A DNA stretch of 64,000 nucleotides from Actinacidiphila guanduensis (GTDB lineage: Bacteria > Actinomycetota > Actinomycetes > Streptomycetales > Streptomycetaceae): assembly GCF_900103985.1 (NCBI RefSeq), contig NZ_FNIE01000004.1, positions 186,001-250,000 of the forward strand, given 5' to 3'. A model generated the notes under the pieces. It searched no databases and was not told the DNA's origin. It was given only the letters and a program-made list of their open reading frames with translations. Position 1 is the first letter of the stretch. Every line of letters begins with the position of its first letter. The position numbers and the translations under genes were made by a program. Positions 57,109 through 64,000 of this stretch are shown here, piece after piece.

Positions 57109-59640
57109 CTACCCGCGCGGTTCGCGCCGCCGCACCATGTAGAGGTCCTGCTTCCTGATCTCCTCGGCGTGCGCGGCCAGTTCGTCGAGGTCGTCGTGGA
57201 CGGAGAGGTGACGGCCCGTCATGTGGTCGGCGTCGCCGGCCGCCACACGGAGCAGGAACTCGGTCGCGACGTCCGGCTCGACGCCCTCGCCGGAGGCCAG
57301 CGAGCGGCGGATCCAGTCGAACACCGATGCCTGGGCGGAGCTTTCGGGCTCCTGGTGGTTCATCGCCGGCTCGCTCAGCCCGAGCGGCAGCAGCCCGGGG
57401 TGGATGCTGAAGACCCGGACGCCGGTGCCGCGCAACTCCACCGACAGGTTCTCGGTGAGCTTGATCATCGCGCCCTTGGAGACCGCGTAGGAGGTGACCA
57501 GCGGCCAGCGGAAGACGCCCGCCACGGTGGTGATGTTCAGGATGCGGCCGCGGCCGCGGGCGATCATGCCGGGGACGACGAGCTGCACGGCGGTGACCAT
57601 GCTGAACAGGTTCACCCGCATCGACTCCCACCAGGCGTCGGCGTCGACCTCCCACAGCGGTCCCATCGGGCCGGTCATGCCCGCGTTGTTGACCAGGATG
57701 TCGATCGGGCCCAGCTCCTCGGTGACCTGCCGGACGGCGGCCGCCATGGCCGCGCGGTCGTCGATGTCGGCCCGCACCGCCAGCGCCGTGCCGCCCTCCG
57801 CGGTCACCTCGGCGACGGCCTCGGCGAGCGCGTCGGCGGAGCGCGCCACGAAGGCGACCGCGGCCCCGGAGCCGGCGAACCGGTGGGCGATCAGCCGGCC
57901 CAGGCCCCGGCTCGCCCCGGTCACGAAGGCCACCTGGCCCGCCAGCCGCGGCTCGGCGCCGGCGGCCAGGGCCACGGCGGCGGTCGAGGCGCCCGTACTC
58001 GCGGACGTGCCCGCGCCTGAGTTCGCATCCGAGTCCGCGACCGTGCTCGCGCCTGAGTGCGCATCCGAATTCGCTATCCGCTCCCGCTCGGCGTTCACCA
58101 GCACCCGGCGCAGGATCTTCCCCGAGGCCGACTTGGGGATCTCGTCCACCACGTCGAGCAGCCGGATCCGCTGGTAGGGCGCGACGCGTTCGGCGACCCA
58201 GCCGAGCAGGCCCTGGGCGCTGTGGCCGGGCCTGAGGACCACGAACGCCTTGGGCACTTCGCCGGCCTCGGGGTCGGGGCTGCCGATCACCGCGCAGTCG
58301 GCGACGCCCGGGTGCGTGACGAGGATGTCCTCCAGCTCGGCGGGCGCGACCTGGTAGCCCTTGTACTTGATCAGCTCCTTGAGCCGGTCGACCACCCGGA
58401 TCCAGCCGTGCTCGTCGGCGATGGCGATGTCGCCGGTGTGCACCCAGCCGTCGGCGTCCAGCGTGTCCTCGGTGGCCTGCGGGTTGTTGCGGTAGCCGGA
58501 CATCGCGTTGGGCCCGCGCACCAGCAGCTCGCCGCGTTCGCCCACGGGCACGTCCCGCCCGGTGGCCGCGTCCACCACGCGGGACTCCACGCTGGGCATG
58601 CCCGGGGCGATGAACTCCGGGTCGTTGCGCCCGGTGTCCGGGGCCAGGTGGGAGGCGCCGGACAGCTCGGTCATGCCGTAGCCCTGCTTGATCCGGCAGC
58701 CCAGCCGCTTGGCGGCGGCCTGGAAGAGGTCGGGGCCGAGCGGGGCCGCGCCCGAGGTGATCACCCGCAGGCTGGACAGGTCGTAGGCGTCCACCTCGGG
58801 CCGCTTGGCGAGCGCGAGGACGATCGGGGGCACGAGTTCGGTGCGCGTCACCCGGTAGGTGGCGACCGCCGACAGGAAGCCCTCCAGGGTGTAGCGGGGC
58901 AGGGTGACGAGGGTCGCGCCGGCATGGAAGGCGAGGTTCATCGTCACCTGCATGCCGAAGATGTGGAAGAGCGGCAGCACCGCGCCCACCACGTCGTCCT
59001 CGCGTACGGCGTGCGGCACGTGCGACTGGTGGATGCCGGAGACCATCTGACGATGGGTCAGCATGACGCCCTTGGGGCGGCCGCTGGTGCCGCTGGAGTA
59101 CGGCAGCAGCGCCAGGTCGTCGGGGGCGATCTCGGGCAGCGGGGCGTCGTGGCCGCGCCCGGCGGCACGCAGTGCGGATAACGGCACGGCCGCCCCCTCG
59201 GCGGCGCCGAGCACGAAGGATTGCTCCACACCGGTCACGGCGGCCGCCTCGCCGGCCTTCCCGGCGAAGACCTCGGGGGTGGTGACGAGCCAGCGGGCGC
59301 CGGAGTCGGCGAGCTGGGCGGCCATCTCGGCGCCGGTGAGCAGCGGGTTCATGGTGGTGATGACGGCGCCGGCGGCGGCCGCGGCGAAGTAGGCGGTGAC
59401 GAACTCGGGGCTGTTGGGGCTGCTGAGCGCCAGTACGTCGCCCTTGGCCACGCCCTGTGCCAGCAACCCGGCGGCCACCAGCCGTACCTCCGCGGCGAGT
59501 TCGCGGTAGGTCAGCGTGCGGCCGGTGAGCCCGTCGATGACGGCGGGGGCGTCGCCCCGCTCGTCGGCCCGCCCCAGGAGGATCTCGGCGAGCGGGACCT
59601 CCGGGACCTTGATGTCGGGGAACGGACTGCGGATGATCAT
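57109..59640 (-). CDS. Acyl-CoA ligase (4-coumarate:CoA-ligase-like) fused to a short-chain dehydrogenase
   Basis: An 843-residue fusion. Residues 1-525: ANL adenylating enzyme with LLPYSSGTSGRPKGVMLTH (P-loop, 179-195), YGMTELSG (321-328), GWVHTGDIA (398-406) and catalytic lysine in KSASGKILRR (K508), all typical of 4-coumarate/propanoyl:CoA ligases. Residues ~525-563: a hydrophilic linker with a duplicated 12-residue unit. Residues ~565-800: classical SDR with TGASRGLG (574-581), NNAG (651-654), TSYAVSKG (Y718, K722) but threonines (NITT) in place of the catalytic serine strand NISS. Usually these are separate genes; fusion implies channelling of an acyl-CoA or acyl-AMP to a reduction step. 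Last gene of the furan-type operon. Confidence 0.9.
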   Translation of the reverse strand: MIIRSPFPDIKVPEVPLAEILLGRADERGDAPAVIDGLTGRTLTYRELAAEVRLVAAGLLAQGVAKGDVLALSSPNSPEFVTAYFAAAAAGAVITTMNPLLTGAEMAAQLADSGARWLVTTPEVFAGKAGEAAAVTGVEQSFVLGAAEGAAVPLSALRAAGRGHDAPLPEIAPDDLALLPYSSGTSGRPKGVMLTHRQMVSGIHQSHVPHAVREDDVVGAVLPLFHIFGMQVTMNLAFHAGATLVTLPRYTLEGFLSAVATYRVTRTELVPPIVLALAKRPEVDAYDLSSLRVITSGAAPLGPDLFQAAAKRLGCRIKQGYGMTELSGASHLAPDTGRNDPEFIAPGMPSVESRVVDAATGRDVPVGERGELLVRGPNAMSGYRNNPQATEDTLDADGWVHTGDIAIADEHGWIRVVDRLKELIKYKGYQVAPAELEDILVTHPGVADCAVIGSPDPEAGEVPKAFVVLRPGHSAQGLLGWVAERVAPYQRIRLLDVVDEIPKSASGKILRRVLVNAERERIANSDAHSGASTVADSDANSGAGTSASTGASTAAVALAAGAEPRLAGQVAFVTGASRGLGRLIAHRFAGSGAAVAFVARSADALAEAVAEVTAEGGTALAVRADIDDRAAMAAAVRQVTEELGPIDILVNNAGMTGPMGPLWEVDADAWWESMRVNLFSMVTAVQLVVPGMIARGRGRILNITTVAGVFRWPLVTSYAVSKGAMIKLTENLSVELRGTGVRVFSIHPGLLPLGLSEPAMNHQEPESSAQASVFDWIRRSLASGEGVEPDVATEFLLRVAAGDADHMTGRHLSVHDDLDELAAHAEEIRKQDLYMVRRREPRG

Positions 59641-59779
59641 GGGTTCTTCCCTTGTCCATGGAACTGTGCGGAAACCGGTGCGGAAAGAGAGCTGGTCGGA
59701 GGGGGTGGGCGACGCGCTGTGCGCCCGCCGGCCCGGAAGGGGCCGGCGAGCGCACGTCAGGCGGTCGCGCGGGAGGCGG

Positions 59780-60988
59780 TCAGAGGTTCTCCACCGCCCG
59801 GCGGATGCGGTCCAGGCCCTCGTCGAGGACCTCGTCGGGGGCGGCGTAGGTGATGCGGACGTGGCCCTCGCCGCGGTCGCCGAAGGCGGTGCCGGCGACG
59901 ACGCCCACCGAGTACTCGTCGATGAGGTAGTCGGTGAACTGCTGGGCGCTCATGCCCGTCCCGCGGATGTCGGGGAAGACGTAGAAGGAGCCGTCGGGGG
60001 TGGGGCAGTCGATGCCGGGCAGCTTGGCGAGGGCGGAGACGACCTTGTCCCGCTTGGCCTGCAGCAGCGCCAGCCGCTCGGTGACGTGGTCCTGCGGGCC
60101 GGTCAGCGCGGCGTGCGCGGCCAGCTGCACGAACGCGGGCACGTTGGTGACCGAGTTCTGCTGGAAGATGTCCATGGCCGTGATGAGTTCCTTGTTGGCC
60201 ACCACCCAGCCGATGCGGAAGCCGGTCATCACGTAGGTCTTGCTGAAGGTGTCCACCAGCAGCGAGCGGTCGGCCATGCCGGGCACCGCGGCGATGGTCC
60301 GGTGCTCGGCCGGCGGGTAGACCATGTGGCTGAAGATCTCGTCGGTGAGCACCAGGATGTTGCGCTCGATGCAGATCCGGCTGAGCTCCTCCAGGTAGCC
60401 CACGGCCATGCCGTTGGGCCGCTGCGGGGTGTTGATGATCAGCAGCTTGGTGCGCGGGGTGATCAGGGAGTCCAGCGCGTCGAGGTCGAAGTGGAAGTCG
60501 GGCTCGACCAGCGGCGCGTAGACGACCTTGCCGCCCGCGTAGGTGATCCAGAACTCGTCCGGCGGGTAGCCCGGGTTCGGGAAGATGACCTCGTCGCCGG
60601 GGCCGATCAGGGTCAGCAGGCTCTGGGTCAGGGCGTGCTTGGCGCCCATCGTCACCAGGACCTCCTCGCGGACGGTGGGCCGGCCGCGGCGGGTGGCCTC
60701 CTCCGCGATGGCGTCCCGCAGCTCCGGCAGGCCGGGGCCGGGCACGTAGCGCACGTGGCCGTCGGAGATGGCCTTGGCGCACGCCTCGGCGATGTGCGGG
60801 GCCGGGCGGAACTCGTCGCCCTGGAAGTCGCCCTTTTCGAGGTGGATGACGCGCTTACCGGTTTCCCGCTCCAGCTTCTCGGCCTTCCGCATGGAGGCCC
60901 ACTGACGCGGCAGGACGAAGTGCCCGGTCCGCTCGGAGAGGAATCCCTGGATATCCACGGGAGGAACGTGCGCGACAGTTTCCGTCAT
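59780..60988 (-). CDS. Class I/II PLP-dependent aminotransferase
   Basis: A 402-residue aminotransferase starting MTETVAHVPPVDIQGFLSER. The PLP lysine is in DTFSKTYVMTGFRIGWVVA (K250), with LTDEIFSHMVY (D216) for the pyridine nitrogen, NPGYPPDEFW for the phosphate cup and HVRITYAAP for the substrate arginine. Such enzymes transfer amino groups between amino acids and carbonyl compounds. In methanofuran biosynthesis the second step, MfnC, is an aminotransferase of this fold that aminates the furfural made by MfnB; given the MfnB homologue in the same operon I infer the same job here. GGAG lies before ATG 60988. Confidence 0.9.
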   Translation of the reverse strand: MTETVAHVPPVDIQGFLSERTGHFVLPRQWASMRKAEKLERETGKRVIHLEKGDFQGDEFRPAPHIAEACAKAISDGHVRYVPGPGLPELRDAIAEEATRRGRPTVREEVLVTMGAKHALTQSLLTLIGPGDEVIFPNPGYPPDEFWITYAGGKVVYAPLVEPDFHFDLDALDSLITPRTKLLIINTPQRPNGMAVGYLEELSRICIERNILVLTDEIFSHMVYPPAEHRTIAAVPGMADRSLLVDTFSKTYVMTGFRIGWVVANKELITAMDIFQQNSVTNVPAFVQLAAHAALTGPQDHVTERLALLQAKRDKVVSALAKLPGIDCPTPDGSFYVFPDIRGTGMSAQQFTDYLIDEYSVGVVAGTAFGDRGEGHVRITYAAPDEVLDEGLDRIRRAVENL

Positions 60989-61153
60989 GTCGTCAACTCC
61001 TTTTCCAGCTCGTCGCCCGGCTCGTTTTCTGCCGGGGCGAGAGACTGATCGTGGTATCGAGTATGGGTTCCGCCGGGAAATCCGGAATCCGTAGGACTAC
61101 GGATTCCGCCGGATTTTCCGTACCGGTCCCGGCGGCGTTGCCGTGGTGGCGGT

Positions 61154-61414
61154 TCATCGCTTCGGCAGCCCTTCGAGGCAGCGCGTCATGTGCGCGGCGA
61201 CCTGGACCCGGGAGGTGAATCCGAGTTTGGCGAGGATATGGGCGACATGGGATTCCGCGGTGCGCCGGGAAATGACCAGCCGGTCGGAGATCTCCCGGTC
61301 GCTCAGGCCGAGCGTCACCAGGGCGGCGACCTCTCGCTCGCGGGGCGAGAGCCGGTCCAGCGAGGCGTCGGCGCCGGGCGGCAGGGCGCGGATGTCCGCG
61401 CCGGTGCGGGTCAC
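61154..61414 (-). CDS. Free-standing LuxR/GerE-type HTH regulator (86 residues)
   Basis: A small protein from GTG 61414 (MTRTGADIRALPPGADASLD) with a complete GerE domain: RLSPREREVAALVTLGLSDR, EISDRLVISRRTAESHVAHI and LAKLGFTSRVQVAAHMTRCL. Most LuxR proteins are larger and carry a sensory domain; this one has only the HTH plus ~20 residues. The GTG overlaps the stop of the upstream kinase by 4 bp (GTGA), so it is translationally coupled to the biosynthetic genes and likely is the pathway-specific activator. The same frame stays open far upstream through the kinase gene, but that portion is an antisense-like artefact. Confidence 0.8.
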   Translation of the reverse strand: MTRTGADIRALPPGADASLDRLSPREREVAALVTLGLSDREISDRLVISRRTAESHVAHILAKLGFTSRVQVAAHMTRCLEGLPKR

Positions 61415-62289
61415 TGGGCGCCCGCCGGGTGCAGGGCGGCCGCCCGGGGCTGCTCCGGGTCCTGCGGCCGGTCCTCCTGGTCCGCCCGGTCCTGCCGGCC
61501 CGGTGCGGCTCCGGGCCCGCCGGGTTCCGGTGGGCGCGCCCCCGGGGCCAGGACGCGGGTGCCGGTGACGGGCCGCCGGGCCAGGGCGTCGCGGAGCCGG
61601 CCGCGCACCCGGCCGTTGACGATGGTGGTGCGCGCGCCGGTGGCGGCGATGTCCAGCGCGGCGGTGACCTTCGCCGACATGCCGCCGGTGACGTCCCGGC
61701 GGTCGTTGTCGTCGGCCGCGGCGGCGGGCCGGGCGACCTCGGGCAGGAGCGTGCCGTCCTCGTCCCAGACCCCGTCCACGTCGGTGGCGAGCACGCAGTC
61801 GCCGACCTCGAGCCGGCGGGCGAGCGTGAGCAGGACCGTGTCGGAGGACACCACGCGGAAGGTGCCCGGGCCCTCCACCAGGACGTCGCCGCACAGCAGC
61901 GGCGAGACACCCGCGGCGACGAGGTGCTCCAGCGGGCCGGTGCCGTACAGGTCGAGGACACCGCCGGTGCGGTGGAAGAGCGCGTTGGCCTGCATCGGGC
62001 TGCACATGACGCCCTCGTCGCGCAGGGCCGCGGCAAGGGCCTCCTGGAGGCGGCGGATGCGCAGGGCGGTCATCTGGAAGCCGGTCGCGTCGCGGGCCCA
62101 GCCGCCCTCGGTGCGGAAGTGGCGGCCGACGGCCTTCGCCCAGGAGCCGGTGCCGTGCACGATCACGGGGACCGTGCCCGACAGGCGGATATCGGCCGCC
62201 ACCTGGCGGGCGTACTCCTCCTGGAAGACCAGCGGGCGCTGCTTGTCGGTGAGCACGCTGCCGCCGATTTTCACCAGTGTGATCATCAT
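61411..62289 (-). CDS. Isopentenyl-phosphate-kinase-like amino acid kinase family enzyme
   Basis: A 292-residue kinase of the amino acid kinase superfamily. MMITLVKIGGSVLTDK (residues 1-16) is the ATP-phosphate loop, ATDVDGVW (167-174) and DVTGGMSAKV (198-207) are the conserved nucleotide segments of isopentenyl phosphate kinase (IPK) and fosfomycin kinase FomA. In known IPKs the loop reads HGGGxFGH and the second histidine binds the substrate phosphate; here it reads HGTGSWAK (45-52) with lysine 52 in that place. The last ~35 residues are an unusual charged tail. A plausible role is adding a second phosphate to a phosphorylated alcohol, as MfnE (same superfamily) does in methanofuran synthesis, or to an isoprenoid. 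Precedes the LuxR gene. Confidence 0.85.
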   Translation of the reverse strand: MMITLVKIGGSVLTDKQRPLVFQEEYARQVAADIRLSGTVPVIVHGTGSWAKAVGRHFRTEGGWARDATGFQMTALRIRRLQEALAAALRDEGVMCSPMQANALFHRTGGVLDLYGTGPLEHLVAAGVSPLLCGDVLVEGPGTFRVVSSDTVLLTLARRLEVGDCVLATDVDGVWDEDGTLLPEVARPAAAADDNDRRDVTGGMSAKVTAALDIAATGARTTIVNGRVRGRLRDALARRPVTGTRVLAPGARPPEPGGPGAAPGRQDRADQEDRPQDPEQPRAAALHPAGAQ

Positions 62290-62322
62290 CTGTCTCCGGG
62301 TCTCACAGGGGCTCGGCGGTGG

Positions 62323-63315
62323 TCACGCGGCGAGGAGGACGTGCACCAGGCCGGCGAGCGTGATCACCCAGTAGGTGGCCTTGCTCCACTGGCCGTCGGT
62401 GCGCCGGACAGGGCCGCTGAGCAGGGCGACGGCGGCCTTGTCGTCGCGCGCCTCGCGCAGCAGCCGGTAGCGGAAGGCGGTCGCGCCCACGGCGCCGGCG
62501 GCGCCGAAGGCGTACCAGGGGCCGAGCAGCATCCACAGCCCGGCGGCGATCAGCACGCAGGCCGGCACCAGGGCCGCGACCGCGCTGGCCATCGCCGTGC
62601 GCGGGCCGTGCAGCACCGCGGGGGTGTTGATGCCCTCGGCGCGGTCCTCCTCGGTGTCGGAGACGGCGTTCCAGAATCCCCGGCTGAAGCTCAGCAGGGT
62701 GGCGCCGATCAGGATCACCCAGCCGCCGCCGTCGATCTTCCCCTCGTGGACGGCGAAGTAGGCGATCATTCCGGGGACGAATCCGAACCGTATCGAGAGC
62801 ATGACGGGATTCCAGATCCCGCGCCGCTTCATCCGGAACGGCTCGCCGTTGTAGAGGATTCCGGAGACGATTCCGGCGAGTTTCACCACGACGAACATCC
62901 AGTTGCCGAGCAGGATCGACACGACGACCGCGGCGGCGACGGTGAGCGCCTGCTCGAACCAGTAGAGGGCGAGGGTGCGGCGCAGTCCGACGCGTTCGAC
63001 GGCGTCGGCCACATATCCCTTGATGGGGCTGCGCCGGTCTATCGGGTAGTCGGAGTAGTTGTTGAGGACGAATCCGGAGAACAGGGACAGCCCATTGATG
63101 AACAGGGCGAGGATCGCGGCGGCGGACCACAGGTCGCTGGGGTGCCGGGCCGCGACGAACATTCCCCAGAGCAGGACGAACAGGTAGATCGGGCCGACTT
63201 CGAAGCGGTGGAGCATCCGCAGTGCTGCGGTCAGTGAGAGCTCCCGGCTTGCGGGTCCGGCCGCCGGAGCGGACCCGGCCGCGCCGGGGACACCCGGCGC
63301 CGTGGCATGGGACAT
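62323..63315 (-). CDS. UbiA-family prenyltransferase
   Basis: A 330-residue integral membrane protein with eight to nine hydrophobic helices. The first aspartate-rich motif is NNYSDYPID (85-93), the second NAVSDTEED (216-224), as expected for Mg2+-diphosphate binding in UbiA enzymes; YNGEPFRMKRRGIWN is the loop between. These enzymes attach a prenyl group to aromatic or other acceptors. In the present operon the diphosphate donor could be an isoprenoid or, more speculatively, a furfuryl diphosphate formed by the MfnB/kinase pair. GAGGAGG precedes ATG 63315. It starts 65 bp after the MfnB-like gene. Confidence 0.9.
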   Translation of the reverse strand: MSHATAPGVPGAAGSAPAAGPASRELSLTAALRMLHRFEVGPIYLFVLLWGMFVAARHPSDLWSAAAILALFINGLSLFSGFVLNNYSDYPIDRRSPIKGYVADAVERVGLRRTLALYWFEQALTVAAAVVVSILLGNWMFVVVKLAGIVSGILYNGEPFRMKRRGIWNPVMLSIRFGFVPGMIAYFAVHEGKIDGGGWVILIGATLLSFSRGFWNAVSDTEEDRAEGINTPAVLHGPRTAMASAVAALVPACVLIAAGLWMLLGPWYAFGAAGAVGATAFRYRLLREARDDKAAVALLSGPVRRTDGQWSKATYWVITLAGLVHVLLAA

Positions 63316-63380
63316 CGGTTGGCCTCCTCTGACGCTGGTTCAGCGGCAGGGCCGAGACGGCCCTGCCCGGGTGGAGCCGA

Positions 63381-64000
63381 TCAGGAGAGCGCGGCACCGC
63401 CGGCGAGCGGCAGGCCGCTGGGGTAGGGGGAGCCGCCCAGCTGCGCGTCCAGGGCCTGGCGCAGGGCGGTCACCGACTCGCCGCGCAGCGCGCCGCTCTC
63501 GCGGTCGCCACCGGCGCAGACGGCACCGCGGACGGCGAGGGCGTCCGCGCCGGTGGCCGCGAGGTCGGGCGCGTCCGCGGCGGTGAGTCCGCCGGCCAGG
63601 ACGGCGGTCAGGCCGAAGCCGTGGGCGGCGGCGGCGAACTCGCCGCACAGGGAGGGTTCGAGGAGGTCGAAGAGGCCGGGGCCGCCCTTGACCGCGGTGT
63701 CGAGCATGGCCCCGTCGGCCCCCGACTCGTGTGCCACGTAGGGCACCGAGAGCGGGTTGACGCTGCCGATACGCCGGGCGTCGGCGTATCCGAGGGCGAC
63801 GACGGTGAGCGCCGGGTCGTGCTCCTTGACCGCGCGCACCACCCCGCGCACCAACTCGACCGCCTGGTCCGGGGTGGCGGTGCCGAACAGACCGACCCTG
63901 ACCTGGTCCGCGCCGGAGGCGGCGGCGCCGAGCGCGGCAAGGGCCGCGGCCCCCGGGCGGAAGGGGGCGCCCCCCACGGTCGCCGAGACCTGCTTCCCGC
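63381..64000 (-). CDS. mfnB: MfnB-like (5-formylfuran-3-yl)methyl phosphate synthase, 5' end beyond the window
   Basis: The visible ~206 residues read (after about 45 missing N-terminal ones) VSATVGGAPFRPGAAALAAL, GADQVRVGLFGTATPDQAVE, LVRGVVRAVKEHDPALTVVA, LGYADARRIGSVNPLSVPYV, GADGAMLDTAVKGGPGLFD and LAVRGAVCAGGDRESGALR, matching the archaeal methanofuran enzyme MfnB (DUF556), a TIM-barrel that condenses two glyceraldehyde 3-phosphate molecules into 4-(hydroxymethyl)-2-furancarboxaldehyde phosphate. D and K of LDTAVKGG are in place (catalytic D151/K155 in the archaeal numbering as I recall it). In the strand DYIKVGLYG of the archaeal enzyme the lysine is arginine here (QVRVGLFG). The first of at least six co-directional genes. 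Confidence 0.85.
   Translation of the reverse strand, partial: GKQVSATVGGAPFRPGAAALAALGAAASGADQVRVGLFGTATPDQAVELVRGVVRAVKEHDPALTVVALGYADARRIGSVNPLSVPYVAHESGADGAMLDTAVKGGPGLFDLLEPSLCGEFAAAAHGFGLTAVLAGGLTAADAPDLAATGADALAVRGAVCAGGDRESGALRGESVTALRQALDAQLGGSPYPSGLPLAGGAALS

Noticed and set aside
61415..62005. Upstream extension of the LuxR frame to a 283-residue protein
   Set aside because: The first ~200 residues are an out-of-frame read of the kinase gene with arginine/proline-rich noise; the GTG at 61414 overlaps the kinase stop and begins the recognisable domain.

Overview
The base composition is very high in G+C throughout, start codons are often GTG, strong third-position GC bias makes long antisense frames, and the gene content (RHS repeat protein, DUF397/XRE-DUF5753 pair, LamG/FG-GAP secreted protein, many TetR/MarR/MerR regulators, secreted CBM13 glycosidases) is that of a Streptomyces or a close relative. 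No rRNA, tRNA or CRISPR was seen. The gene density of small regulators, GNAT/VOC proteins and broken genes suggests an accessory chromosome-arm region rather than the core.

Layout. 1-6.06 kb: a partial AraC regulator, NAD(P)-binding oxidoreductases, GNAT acetyltransferases, and a TetR/SDR divergon whose promoter carries three palindromes at an exact 32-bp pitch; it closes with a transposase remnant. 6.06-18.4 kb: a 2234-residue secreted RHS/YD-repeat protein with a glycine-zipper C-terminus followed 7 bp downstream by a three-helix membrane protein (candidate toxin and immunity pair), divergent from a 1634-residue secreted LamG/FG-GAP/bulb-lectin protein. 18.5-21.3 kb: a secreted GH59-type galactosidase with two ricin lectin domains. 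21.5-39.8 kb: a patchwork of small metabolic enzymes each beside its own regulator (XRE/aldo-keto reductase, MerR/serine hydrolase, TetR/aldo-keto reductase, HEAT/MerR-HEAT), two DUF1877 paralogues, DUF4253, a truncated SUKH-like gene, VOC and GNAT proteins. 40.1-43.5 kb: PapA5-like acyltransferase, nitrilase-superfamily amidase, secreted Ig-like protein. 43.6-44.7 kb: decayed genes. 44.7-51.4 kb: WYL/VOC divergon, SDR, double-AsnC regulator, a 25-codon gene resembling ribosomal protein bL37, and a MarR-MFS-isochorismatase operon. 51.7-56.9 kb: secreted GH3 with lectin, MgtC, YjbR and CGNR proteins.

57.1-64.0 kb (minus strand, running off the right edge) is the most distinctive part: a compact operon encoding an MfnB-like furan synthase (the first enzyme of methanofuran biosynthesis in archaea), a UbiA-type prenyltransferase, an isopentenyl-phosphate-kinase-like enzyme with a substituted catalytic histidine, a free-standing LuxR HTH, a class I aminotransferase (the MfnC type of reaction) and an acyl-CoA-ligase/SDR fusion. 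I infer a biosynthetic cluster for an aminomethyl- or hydroxymethyl-furan natural product.

Regulatory theme: at least eight genes have a TAnnnT -10 hexamer ending only 6-7 nt before the start codon, so leaderless transcripts are probably common here, and in several cases (TetR, MerR, MarR) a palindrome lies over or beside that promoter, indicating autoregulation.
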